NCBI GenBank assembly: GCA_002340985.1 | Contig: DDNC01000018.1 | Coordinates: forward strand, 118,068-182,067 | DNA from: Firmicutes bacterium UBA2530 | Lineage (GTDB): Bacteria; Bacillota; Clostridia; Tissierellales; Sedimentibacteraceae | DNA: 64,000 bases | Direction of reading: 5' to 3' | Shown: in pieces, positions 50,958-59,561 of the stretch | Position numbering within the stretch: position 1 is the first letter of the stretch | How the letters are laid out: each line of letters begins with the position of its first letter | Position numbers and translations under genes: made by a program | The notes under the pieces: model-generated | The model's database searches: none | What the model saw: the letters and a program-made list of their open reading frames with translations, nothing else | What the model was told of the DNA's origin: nothing

Positions 50958-52679
50958 CTACGCAATGCTGAATTGGGAGTTATAAAGTTCTGCATAAATT
51001 CCGTTTAGATTTATAAGCTCCTCGTGTTTTCCTCTTTCCTGTATGCCCTTATCCGTTATTACTATAATTTCATCGGAGTTTTTAATTGTGGAGAGCCTGT
51101 GGGCAACAACCACAGTAGTTCTGCCCTTTGAAAGCTCTTCCAGAGAATGCTGAATCATTTGTTCCGTTGCGTTGTCCAGAGCGGATGTTGCCTCATCCAG
51201 TATTAATATAGGCGGATTTTTCAAAAATACTCTTGCTATTGAAATTCTCTGCTTCTGTCCGCCGGACAGCTTAACTCCCCTTTCTCCCACATATGTGTCG
51301 TAGCCTTCGGGGAGAGACATTATGAAATCGTGGATATTTGCCATTTTGGCGGCTTCGATAACTTCTTCCATGGTGGCATCAAATTTCCCGCAGTGGATGT
51401 TGTCGGCAATAGTTCCCGTAAACAGAAACACATCCTGCTGAACTATTCCTATATTTTTCCTCAGTGATCTGCGTGTGAAGTCCTTGATATCAGTATTGTC
51501 AATATAAATATTTCCTTCCTCTGTTTCGTAGAAGCGTGGAATCAGGTGGCACAGTGTTGTTTTTCCTCCTCCTGAAGGTCCTACGAAGGACACGGTTTTT
51601 CCTGCTTCTATGCTGAATGAAATATCCTTCAAAACTTCCTTGTGGTTGTCATAGGAGAATGAAACATTGTCAAATTTAATTTCGCCCTCCACTGAATCGA
51701 TATCTCTTGCTCCTGGGTCATCTTGCTCTGTTTCCTTATCCATAACCTCAATGAAACGTCTGAAGCCCGAAATTCCTGACTGATACTGCTCCACAAAGTT
51801 GATGAGCTTTCGTATGGGATTTAAAAAGTTTCCTATATATAGTATGAAGGCGGCAAAATCTCCGAAGTTTATCCATCCCTTGAAAAAGAAAATACCGCCT
51901 GTGCTGAGCACCAGCAAATTTAGAAAGTCTATTATAAAGGAGGAGCCCACATGGAATTCGGCCATTACCTTGTATGCCTTTTTCCTTGCATGCTGAAATT
52001 TCTTGTTGTTGCTTTCAAACTTTTCAATTTCATTTTCCTTGTTGCTGAATGCCTTTGAAACTCTTATGCCTGAAATGCTGTTTTCAATTGTTGCATTTAC
52101 TTCACCGATGGTTTCTCTTGTTTCCATAAAGGAATCAGACATTCTCACCCTGAGCTTCATTGCAAAAAGAACAAGGAAGGGAATCACTGAAAACACTATG
52201 AGGGCAAGAGGAAGGTTGATGGTGCTCAATGCTATGAAGGATCCTATGAGCATTACAATTGAAACAAACAAATCCTCGGGACCGTGGTGCGCAAGCTCTG
52301 ATACGTCCATAAGGTCGTTTATGATTCTGGAGGAAAGTGTTCCGGTCTTGCTGTCATCAAAGAAAACAAAGGGCAGGTCCTGAAGATGCTCGAATATATC
52401 CTTTCTCATCCGCGCCTGCATCATTACTCCCATTATGTGACCGTAATATGTTATGTAGTAATTCAGACCCACCTTCAGCAGGTAGATTAATCCTAAAATA
52501 ACCAGCCATGTAATCATAACCTGAAACTGCTGGTTCGGAACATATACGTTGATTATGTTTCTCGTTATGAGAGGATAAAATAAATCGCATATGGCTAATG
52601 TAAAAGCACAGATCATATCTATGATGAATATTTTTTTAATTGGTTTTGGTTTGTAGTACGAAATAAATCTTTTTATCAT
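50958..52679 (-). CDS. ABC exporter, fused permease and ATPase (half transporter)
   Basis: 573 residues. Six-helix membrane domain (about 15-310), then an ATPase domain with Walker A GPSGGGKTTL (about 364-373), Q-loop VQQDVFLF, signature LSGGQKQRISIARV, Walker B ILILDEATSALDN and H-loop VAHRLS. The architecture is that of MsbA/BmrA/YfiB-type homodimeric lipid or drug exporters. Gene order is small membrane protein, ABC exporter, MBL protein, with gaps of a few bases, so they form one unit. Substrate unknown. Confidence 0.93.
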   Translation of the reverse strand: MIKRFISYYKPKPIKKIFIIDMICAFTLAICDLFYPLITRNIINVYVPNQQFQVMITWLVILGLIYLLKVGLNYYITYYGHIMGVMMQARMRKDIFEHLQDLPFVFFDDSKTGTLSSRIINDLMDVSELAHHGPEDLFVSIVMLIGSFIALSTINLPLALIVFSVIPFLVLFAMKLRVRMSDSFMETRETIGEVNATIENSISGIRVSKAFSNKENEIEKFESNNKKFQHARKKAYKVMAEFHVGSSFIIDFLNLLVLSTGGIFFFKGWINFGDFAAFILYIGNFLNPIRKLINFVEQYQSGISGFRRFIEVMDKETEQDDPGARDIDSVEGEIKFDNVSFSYDNHKEVLKDISFSIEAGKTVSFVGPSGGGKTTLCHLIPRFYETEEGNIYIDNTDIKDFTRRSLRKNIGIVQQDVFLFTGTIADNIHCGKFDATMEEVIEAAKMANIHDFIMSLPEGYDTYVGERGVKLSGGQKQRISIARVFLKNPPILILDEATSALDNATEQMIQHSLEELSKGRTTVVVAHRLSTIKNSDEIIVITDKGIQERGKHEELINLNGIYAELYNSQFSIA

Positions 52680-52683
52680 GTTG

Positions 52684-53064
52684 TCATTTTTCTCCTGTTT
52701 TGAATTTAGAACAAATATGCGCAGTCACAAAGTACAGCGCAATGGCAGCAAGGTCAAGCAGCAAAATAATGATGATATTGATTTTGACAAAGCTGCAGAA
52801 TACCGCTGTGGCAGAAAGCACAAGCAGCATAATCGCCGGAGCGGCAGCAGAAGCTTTTATTTTAAGAAGCTTTTCGGCTAATATGCCTGCACCCCTTGCG
52901 TGCAGTATAAAGCTTAAAAGTATTGCCGGCAGGGCATATCCCATACTTTCTTTAATTACTGAAGAGCCTTGGGAAAAAATGAATATTGCAACTGCAAGCA
53001 AAGCATAGCTGAACCATTTTTTCTGCTGCAATTCTTTTATTTTTTGTTGGCGCATTTCATACAT
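52684..53064 (-). CDS. Small integral membrane protein
   Basis: 126 residues from the ATG at complement 53062-53064 behind GAGGTG. Basic N-terminus (MRQQKIKELQQKKWF), then three to four hydrophobic segments (LLAVAIFIFSQG, GYALPAILLSFIL, APAIMLLVLSATAVF and IIIILLLDLAAIALYF). Not recognised. It is the first gene of the unit with the ABC exporter, ending four bases before it, so it may assist or regulate the exporter. Confidence 0.7.
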   Translation of the reverse strand: MYEMRQQKIKELQQKKWFSYALLAVAIFIFSQGSSVIKESMGYALPAILLSFILHARGAGILAEKLLKIKASAAAPAIMLLVLSATAVFCSFVKINIIIILLLDLAAIALYFVTAHICSKFKTGEK

Positions 53065-53334
53065 GGCACACCTCATATATAATTTATATAATAATATCAC
53101 TTATTTAATTCTTTTTCAACGTACAAAAGGACAATTTTGTTCCGCTTTGCAATATATTATTGACTTTTTCATAAAATTATGGTACTACTATAGGGGCTTA
53201 CGGTGATATTGTTTTTCAAAATTTATTACAGATACAGTAATGGTTTGATTATAAAGGCTGAAAAAAGGTAAAATATCAGGTAAGGGTTCAGTAAAAGATA
53301 TTTTTATAAATTTTATTAACTGAAAGGACATATG

Positions 53335-54846
53335 ATGAAAAAATCGATAGCAACACTACTTATTGCGGCTGTATTGACTATGCTTTCAATAACGGCATGC
53401 ACAAATCAGGAAAATACTCCAAAGGGCACAGGCGAAGTCAAGACAGGCCTTACCATGGGCTACACCACGGAACCGGAAGGTCTCGACCCTCACAGAACTG
53501 CTGCAGCTTCCACATTTACGGTTACAAACAACATATATGATACACTGGTGGGCGTAACATCCGACTGGCAGATAGTGCCCAGACTGGCTACAGACTGGAA
53601 AATGTCAGATAACGGGATGGAAATTACGTTCAATTTAAGAGACGATGTCAAATTCCACAACGGAAGGCAGATGAATGCAGAGGACGTTGTATTTTCATTT
53701 AACAGGCTTAAGGATGCTGAAAGCCCCAGAGCGAGAGATTACGAAAATATCAAGGCAGAGGCTGTAGGTGATTATTCCGTAAAATTCACAACGGAAAAGC
53801 TTGATGTTGAGCTTCTGAAAAACTTCGCATATCCGTGGGCGGCAGTTGTACCACAGGAAGCAGTTGAAAATCTCAAGACACAGCCCGTAGGAACAGGTGC
53901 ATTTACACTGAAGGAATGGATTCCTCAGCAGCATCTTACACTCCAGAGAAACGACAATTACTACGGAAACAAAGCGAAGCTGGAAACAATAAAGCTGGTT
54001 ATCCTGCCCGACGCAACATCCATGATGGCGAGCTTCCAGACAGGAAATTTAGATATAATACCTCTGAACGGGGATCAGGTTACAATAGTTGACGGTAATC
54101 AGGACTACAAGGTTATTTCTGAACCAATGAATGCCGTACAGATTATGTCCCTGAATACAAACAACAAAATATTGTCCGACGAAAGAGTGAGAAGGGCAAT
54201 GGCAATGGCCATAAAAAAGGATGATGTAATAGCGGCAGCCATGTTCGGCTATGGCGATGCAATAGGCTCACATCTGCCTCCAACTTCACCGGATTACTAT
54301 GACGCAAACAGCATCATTGAATACAATCCTGAAAAAGCCAAGGAGCTTCTGAAGGAAGCAGGCTATGAAAACGGATTTGACATTAAGATGGCTCTGCCGA
54401 AAAACTACCAGCTTCACGTGGATGCGGGACAGGTAATAGCAGACCAGCTGAGCAAAATAGGAATCAATGTTAAAATAGATATAATTGAATGGGGAACATG
54501 GCTCAGCGAGGTTTACGGAGCCAAGAATTTTGAGACAACCGTTGTGGGACATACGGGCAGACTTGATTCATACGCATTTCTGTCAAGATACAAATCCGAC
54601 AGCAACGATTATATAAGCCTGAGTACAGGCGAGGTTGACGAGCTTCTGGACAGGTCAAGACAGGAGCTGGACGAAGGCAAGAGAAAAGAAATATATAAAG
54701 AAATACAGATTATTCTGGCAAACAAGCTGCCTGCCATTTATCTTGAAACACCGCGCACAATGCTTGCTTTGCAGAAAAATGTAGAAGGCATGGGAATATT
54801 CCCTCTGGACTTCTATGATTTCAAGGAAGTATATTTTACTGAATAA
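53335..54846 (+). CDS. Peptide ABC transporter, substrate-binding lipoprotein
   Basis: 503 residues from the second of two in-frame ATGs (53332, 53335), six bases after AAAGGA. Lipoprotein signal with ITAC, Cys22, then the SBP_bac_5 fold: EPEGLDPHRTAAASTFTVTN, FNLRDDVKFHNGRQMNAEDVVFSF (in parts: RDDVKFHNGRQMNAEDV), VGTGAFTLKEW and the C-terminal lobe. It captures a peptide or another small ligand such as a metal complex for the permease that follows; the family also includes nickel- and opine-binding proteins. A weak TTGACT (53160) with TACTAC lies about 140 bases upstream. First gene of the five-gene opp/dpp-type operon. Confidence 0.92.
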   Translation: MKKSIATLLIAAVLTMLSITACTNQENTPKGTGEVKTGLTMGYTTEPEGLDPHRTAAASTFTVTNNIYDTLVGVTSDWQIVPRLATDWKMSDNGMEITFNLRDDVKFHNGRQMNAEDVVFSFNRLKDAESPRARDYENIKAEAVGDYSVKFTTEKLDVELLKNFAYPWAAVVPQEAVENLKTQPVGTGAFTLKEWIPQQHLTLQRNDNYYGNKAKLETIKLVILPDATSMMASFQTGNLDIIPLNGDQVTIVDGNQDYKVISEPMNAVQIMSLNTNNKILSDERVRRAMAMAIKKDDVIAAAMFGYGDAIGSHLPPTSPDYYDANSIIEYNPEKAKELLKEAGYENGFDIKMALPKNYQLHVDAGQVIADQLSKIGINVKIDIIEWGTWLSEVYGAKNFETTVVGHTGRLDSYAFLSRYKSDSNDYISLSTGEVDELLDRSRQELDEGKRKEIYKEIQIILANKLPAIYLETPRTMLALQKNVEGMGIFPLDFYDFKEVYFTE

Positions 54847-54857
54847 TCAGGTGAAGT

Positions 54858-55814
54858 ATGTTAAGATATGTAATAAACAGAGTTAAAAGTTCAATAATTG
54901 TACTGCTAATGGTTTCCGTGATTACATTTTTTGTGCTCATGATAGTTCCGGGAGACCCGGCGCAATTAATTTTAGGCACAGATGCAACACCTGAGATGAT
55001 TGCAGACCTTCACAGGGCAATGGGTCTCGACAGACCTGTTTACCAGCAGTATTTCAGCTGGCTTGTAAATCTGATTAAGCTTGATATGGGAACATCCTAT
55101 GTGTACGGAAAGTCAGTGACGTCATTGATAGTAAATGCTCTGCCCGTTACATTGTCGATTGCTGTGTATGCAATGGCTGTGGCAGCTATTTTCGCTTTTG
55201 CGGCAGGCATAATTGCGGCAGTCAAAAAAGATAAATTTGCAGATTATTTTTCAAGAAGCATCATGCAGCTTGGATCAGCCATTCCTTCCTTTTGGATAGG
55301 AATGGTTTTTATTGTTTTTTTCGGACTAAGAATGAAAATATTTCCCGTGTCCGGCTTTGTCCCTATCAGCAGCGGATTTTCGGGATTTATTAAAAGCATA
55401 ACACTTCCTGCCATTGTTCTTGCCATAGGTGAGACAGGAATGCTGCTGCGCATAGTCAGAAGCTCCATGCTTGATTCATTGAAGCAGGATTACATGGATA
55501 TGGCAAAAATAAAGGGACTGGGTGCAAGGAAGATATATTTTAAGTATGCTCTCCGGGGTGCCTTAATTGCTCCTGTTACAATTATGGGAATGCAATTTGC
55601 AAAGCTTGCGGGAGGCACGGTGGTGGTTGAAACAATATTCGCCCTGCCGGGCATAGGAAGGCTTGTATTGAATGCCGTTGAGCATAGAGACGTAATTTTG
55701 CTCCAGGGGCTTGTTATGTTCATTACATCAGCCGTTATAGTTACGTCCCTGCTGACCGACATTGCGGTAATGCTCATAAATCCGAGAATAAAAGCCGCCG
55801 AGCGAGGAGAATAA
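54858..55814 (+). CDS. Peptide ABC transporter, permease 1 (OppB/DppB)
   Basis: 318 residues, six membrane helices. The N-terminal TFFVLMIVPGDPAQLILG, the SIAVYAMAVAAIFAFAAGI region and the EAA-type loop YMDMAKIKGLGARKIYFKYAL (in parts: DMAKIKGLGARKIYFKYA) are typical of DppB. With DppC it makes the channel. Starts 12 bases after the binding-protein gene. Confidence 0.95.
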   Translation: MLRYVINRVKSSIIVLLMVSVITFFVLMIVPGDPAQLILGTDATPEMIADLHRAMGLDRPVYQQYFSWLVNLIKLDMGTSYVYGKSVTSLIVNALPVTLSIAVYAMAVAAIFAFAAGIIAAVKKDKFADYFSRSIMQLGSAIPSFWIGMVFIVFFGLRMKIFPVSGFVPISSGFSGFIKSITLPAIVLAIGETGMLLRIVRSSMLDSLKQDYMDMAKIKGLGARKIYFKYALRGALIAPVTIMGMQFAKLAGGTVVVETIFALPGIGRLVLNAVEHRDVILLQGLVMFITSAVIVTSLLTDIAVMLINPRIKAAERGE

Positions 55815-55817
55815 CAA

Positions 55818-56639
55818 ATGAAAAGGAATTTAAGCCTTTGGCTTGGAATAATACTTGTATTGGCAATACTGGCTGTGTGGGCGGTGTCATTTGTGTTCAT
55901 GCCCTATCCGCCTAATGAAATGAATATGTCACAGCGCTTTTTAAAGCCTGATGTTAGCTCGGAGCATATTTTGGGAACCGATAATTTCGGTCGCGACATA
56001 CTCAGCAGGATAATGTACGGTTCAAGAAATGTGCTGCTGGTAGGGGTTGGCTCTGTCACCCTGGGAGCTGCGGTAGGAATTATATTAGGTGCGTCTGCGG
56101 CAATGTACCGGAGGTTTCTCAGTCCTGTCATAATGCGTCTCATGGACGGACTCATGGCATTTCCGGGTATACTTCTGGCACTTATGCTTGTAACAGTTAT
56201 AGGCAGAGGAATAAAAGGTTCCGTTATAGCAATAGGTATTTTTATGGTGCCCGTGTTTTCAAGGCTTGTTTACTCAATGGTTCTGGACGCGGAAAATCTT
56301 CTGTATATAAAGGCTGCTAAAAGCTACGGAAGCTCGAACATGCTCATATTCAAAAGACACTACATCCCGGCAATGCTGCCGAGGTTAATAACACAGTACA
56401 GCTCTTCCATAGGCTCTGCGGTAATGATTGAAACGTCCCTTTCATTTTTGGGACTGGGGATTCAGCCTCCATTTGCAAGCTGGGGAATGATGCTGAGCGA
56501 ATCAAGACAGTTTTTCTTAGTGCACCCGTACCTTGCTGTGGCACCGGGAATCGCAATTATAATAACAATTTTAGGCTTCAATCTCATAGGTGACGGACTG
56601 AACGACAGATTGATTCATAGGAGGTCGGGCAATGAATGA
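55818..56639 (+). CDS. Peptide ABC transporter, permease 2 (OppC/DppC)
   Basis: 273 residues, six membrane helices. LGTDNFGRDILSRIMYGSR (about 53-71) and the EAA-type loop (about 155-175) are the DppC pattern. Starts three bases after the first permease and overlaps the ATPase gene by eight bases. Confidence 0.95.
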   Translation: MKRNLSLWLGIILVLAILAVWAVSFVFMPYPPNEMNMSQRFLKPDVSSEHILGTDNFGRDILSRIMYGSRNVLLVGVGSVTLGAAVGIILGASAAMYRRFLSPVIMRLMDGLMAFPGILLALMLVTVIGRGIKGSVIAIGIFMVPVFSRLVYSMVLDAENLLYIKAAKSYGSSNMLIFKRHYIPAMLPRLITQYSSSIGSAVMIETSLSFLGLGIQPPFASWGMMLSESRQFFLVHPYLAVAPGIAIIITILGFNLIGDGLNDRLIHRRSGNE

Positions 56640-57591
56640 AACAGTGCATATAAAGAACCTGGATATCCGGTCCGGAAGCAGAACTCTTGTGAGCAGTGTA
56701 AATTTAAAGGTTGAAGACGGAGAAATTTTTGGGCTGGTGGGAGAATCGGGTTCCGGAAAAACTCTTACGGCAAAGTCAGCCATAGGCTTGCTGCCTGAAA
56801 ATCTTGAGCTTTCGGCAGAAGAAATCATAACTGCCGGCAGTAACATAATTCAAATGTCAAAAAAAGAAAAAAGGCTGCACATAGGCAGGAACACGGGCTA
56901 CATACCTCAGAATACTGTTTTCTACCTGCATCCCATGATTAAAATAAAGAACCAGATAGGCGACGGATACATGCACCACATGAAAAAGGGCAGGGACGAG
57001 GCGATGAAAAAAGCCTCGGAGCTTTTATCCAAGGTTGGCTTTGAAAATCCGAAAAATATTCTGAATCTGTATCCGTGGCAGCTGAGCGGTGGAATGAGGC
57101 AGAGAGTGAACATAGCCATGGCTCTCATGAATGACCCTAAGCTTATAATTGCGGATGAACCAACAACGGCCCTTGACTCAACGGTGCAAAAGCAAGTAAT
57201 GGAGCTTTTCAGAGGCATAAATGAGGAAATGGGCATATCCGTTCTCCTTATATCCCATGATTTGAGCCTCATAAAAAGATACAGCCGCAGCATGGCGGTT
57301 ATGTATGCGGGGCAGATTGTTGAATCAGGCAGCACGGAGCAGGTGTTCAGAGATCCGCGGCATCCATACACACGGATGCTCATCAAAATTATTCCTTCCT
57401 TTAAAATAAAGAAAAACGAGCCATTGACGGAAATTCCCGGCTATGTGCAGGAGGACGGAGGAGACGGCAAAGGCTGTGTGTTTATGAAAAGATGCCCCTA
57501 CGCAATGGATATATGCGCTGAAATTGTCAAGGAGCATGAGGAAGACAAACATTATTATAAATGCAATCTGGACAGAGGATTTTATGAGTGA
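56632..57591 (+). CDS. Peptide ABC transporter, ATPase 1 (OppD/DppD)
   Basis: 319 residues. Walker A GESGSGKTLTAK (about 38-49), Q-loop IPQNTVFYLHP, signature LSGGMRQRVNIAMAL, Walker B LIIADEPTTALDS, H-loop ISHDLS. The C-terminal oligopeptide-transport extension (GCVFMKRCPYAMDIC) has the four cysteines that often hold an Fe-S cluster in DppD. Starts eight bases before the DppC stop. Confidence 0.95.
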   Translation: MNETVHIKNLDIRSGSRTLVSSVNLKVEDGEIFGLVGESGSGKTLTAKSAIGLLPENLELSAEEIITAGSNIIQMSKKEKRLHIGRNTGYIPQNTVFYLHPMIKIKNQIGDGYMHHMKKGRDEAMKKASELLSKVGFENPKNILNLYPWQLSGGMRQRVNIAMALMNDPKLIIADEPTTALDSTVQKQVMELFRGINEEMGISVLLISHDLSLIKRYSRSMAVMYAGQIVESGSTEQVFRDPRHPYTRMLIKIIPSFKIKKNEPLTEIPGYVQEDGGDGKGCVFMKRCPYAMDICAEIVKEHEEDKHYYKCNLDRGFYE

Positions 57592-58390
57592 AATAAAAAC
57601 TGCAATATCAGTTAAAAATATACGCAAGGAATTTGCCGTCAGAAAGCACTTTTTAACCGGAAGGGTTCAGGAAAAGGTGGTGGCGGTAAAAAGTGCCTCC
57701 TTTGATGTGGAGGAAGGAAAAACTCTGGGAATTGTGGGAGAGTCCGGAAGCGGAAAATCCACCATCGGAGAAATAGCGGGAGGGCTTCAGAAGCAAAGCT
57801 TCGGCAAGGTATACTACTACGGAAAGGATACCATGGCCATGTCAGGTGATGAATATGAGCAGTTCAGGCGCAGCGTCCAGTTCATATTCCAGGACCCCAA
57901 GGGCTCCATGGACCCCAATTATACGGTTGGTGACAATATTGCCTTCCCCCTGCTGACACTTAAGCTGTCACGGTCGAAGGAGGAGGCGAATAATCTCGTT
58001 TCTGAAATGCTCATGCGGGTGGGACTTGGGGCGGAAACAGGAAGGAAGTATCCTTCGGAAATAAGCGGAGGGCAGTGCCAGAGAGCGGCCATTGCAAGAG
58101 CGCTCATAGTAAAGCCCAGAGTAATCATATGCGACGAGCCTGTTTCGGCTCTGGATATCTCAATACAGGCTCAGATACTTAATTTATTGAAAAAGCTTCA
58201 AAAGGAGCTTAATATTTCATATATATTTATATCCCACGATATAGGAGCGGTAAATTATATGTCGGACAGCATATTGGTAATGAGCAAGGGGAATATTGTA
58301 GAATACGGAGATGCCAGGGAAGTGCTGCTGCATCCCCGGGAGGCGTATACGAAAAACCTGATAGAAAGCGCATTTTTGGACAGATATTAA
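57584..58390 (+). CDS. Peptide ABC transporter, ATPase 2 (OppF/DppF)
   Basis: 268 residues from the ATG at 57584 (GAGGATTTT upstream); an earlier in-frame start overlaps the partner heavily. Walker A GESGSGKSTIGE (about 55-66), signature ISGGQCQRAAIARAL, Walker B VIICDEPVSALDI, H-loop ISHDIG. It is shorter than many OppF proteins and lacks the cysteine-rich C-terminal extension. Overlaps the first ATPase by eight bases. It completes the operon. Confidence 0.94.
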   Translation: MSEIKTAISVKNIRKEFAVRKHFLTGRVQEKVVAVKSASFDVEEGKTLGIVGESGSGKSTIGEIAGGLQKQSFGKVYYYGKDTMAMSGDEYEQFRRSVQFIFQDPKGSMDPNYTVGDNIAFPLLTLKLSRSKEEANNLVSEMLMRVGLGAETGRKYPSEISGGQCQRAAIARALIVKPRVIICDEPVSALDISIQAQILNLLKKLQKELNISYIFISHDIGAVNYMSDSILVMSKGNIVEYGDAREVLLHPREAYTKNLIESAFLDRY

Positions 58391-58420
58391 TAAATGTAAA
58401 ATTGTAAATGTGGTGAAAAT

Positions 58421-59164
58421 ATGGAGCTTGAGTTAAGAAAAAATGAAAAAATAGAGGATTTGCAGTGCAAGGGTTTGAAAATCATTCAGAATAAAGAGTG
58501 GTTCTGCTTCGGTATGGACGCCGTACTGCTTACAAATTACTGCGATATTAAGAATAATTCCCGCATAGTTGATTTGGGAACAGGAACGGGCATCATACCA
58601 ATACTGCTCAGCGGAAAAAGAAGCTATTCAAAGGCATATGCCGTGGAAATACAGGAAGAGGTTGCCGAAATGGCGGGGCGCAGCGTTGCACTCAACGGCC
58701 TTCAGGACAAGATAGAAATACTGAATATAGATTTGAAGGAAGTTCTGGGTTATCTGGAGCCCAATTCATTTGACGCCGTGATTTCAAACCCTCCATACAA
58801 GCTTACAAACAGCGGAATCATCAATCCAACGGATAAGAAGGCAATATCCAGACATGAGATAAAATGCTCCCTTGAGGATGTAATAAGCACCGCGTCTGCT
58901 CTTCTCAAGCAGTACGGGAGATTTTACATGGTGCACCGACCCGACAGGCTTGCGGATATAATGTGCTTGCTGAGAAAATACAGGCTGGAGCCCAAGCAGA
59001 TACGCTTCGTCCATCCCAGAGCTGCGTCAAAGCCCAACATGGTTCTAATACGAGCTTCTAAAAATGGAAATCCAGAGCTGAAATTCGACCCGCCACTGTA
59101 TATCTACGATGAAGAAGGAAATTACACAGAGGATGTTTATAAAATATACGGAATGGAAATATAA
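58421..59164 (+). CDS. tRNA (adenine-N6)-methyltransferase, TrmN6/YfiC type
   Basis: 247 residues. SAM-binding VDLGTGTGIIPILLSG (about 47-62), catalytic NPPY motif VISNPPYKL (about 123-131), and a start QCKGLKIIQNKEWFCFGMDAVLL typical of the TrmN6/YfiC family. It N6-methylates adenine, in E. coli at A37 of tRNA-Val1; the target here is unknown. In Clostridia this gene often lies beside the 16S rRNA methyltransferase gene rsmI; here it follows the opp operon at 30 bases. Confidence 0.88.
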   Translation: MELELRKNEKIEDLQCKGLKIIQNKEWFCFGMDAVLLTNYCDIKNNSRIVDLGTGTGIIPILLSGKRSYSKAYAVEIQEEVAEMAGRSVALNGLQDKIEILNIDLKEVLGYLEPNSFDAVISNPPYKLTNSGIINPTDKKAISRHEIKCSLEDVISTASALLKQYGRFYMVHRPDRLADIMCLLRKYRLEPKQIRFVHPRAASKPNMVLIRASKNGNPELKFDPPLYIYDEEGNYTEDVYKIYGMEI

Positions 59165-59167
59165 GAC

Positions 59168-59198
59168 TTCACCGGCAGATAAGAAATCTGCCGGTGAA
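59168..59198. repeat. Hairpin after the methyltransferase gene
   Basis: TTCACCGGCAGAT (59168-59180) and ATCTGCCGGTGAA (59186-59198) form a perfect 13-bp stem with a five-base loop. It has no T-run on either side; it may still act as a terminator or stabilise the 3' end. Confidence 0.75.
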
Positions 59199-59233
59199 AA
59201 AGTACGCAGATGTGCTGCGGCTGGCTTTAAATG

Positions 59234-59413
59234 CTATATTGAGAAGTACTTCCTTTTTTTAGATGCCAGGCATCCGTCATATCCCCAGCCTTCTAAAAAT
59301 TCCCTGTGCTTTTTATTTATTAATTGTCTTTCACATTTAAATCTTGCATATTTTTCACATTTATCATGGCAAAACAATCTGCGTTCATCGCAATTCAAAC
59401 AACTTTTGTTCAT
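59234..59413 (-). CDS. Small Cys-rich hypothetical protein
   Basis: 59 residues from the ATG at complement 59411-59413 behind AGGGGTGAC. MNKSCLNCDERRLFCHDKCEKY has C-x2-C, then C-H-x2-C, a spacing like the small zinc-binding proteins common in clostridial and phage genomes (CxxC..R..GCHxxC..Y). Function unknown. The longer open frame begins at 59446, but that start lacks a binding site. Confidence 0.6.
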   Translation of the reverse strand: MNKSCLNCDERRLFCHDKCEKYARFKCERQLINKKHREFLEGWGYDGCLASKKRKYFSI

Positions 59414-59520
59414 AATGTCACCCCTAAAGAATATTTGTTTTGACAAGCAACATTATATAATTCAAATTTATCAGGAAAATATAGTGTAAGTAAATTTTTT
59501 ATATAGAAAAAATGCTGAAT

Positions 59521-59554
59521 ATAAAAAACAGCATTCACTGTAACGTGAATACTG
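59521..59554 (-). terminator. Terminator of the FAD/Rieske gene
   Basis: On the minus strand CAGTATTCAC (complement of 59545-59554) pairs with GTGAATGCTG (complement of 59529-59538), then TTTTTTAT. Confidence 0.85.
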
Positions 59555-59561
59555 CAGGCGG

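Noticed and set aside
53160..53194. Strong promoter for the opp/dpp-type operon
   Set aside because: TTGACT is present but the -10 is poor at 17 bp (TACTAC) or too far (TACTAT at 20 bp), so it was not listed as a feature.
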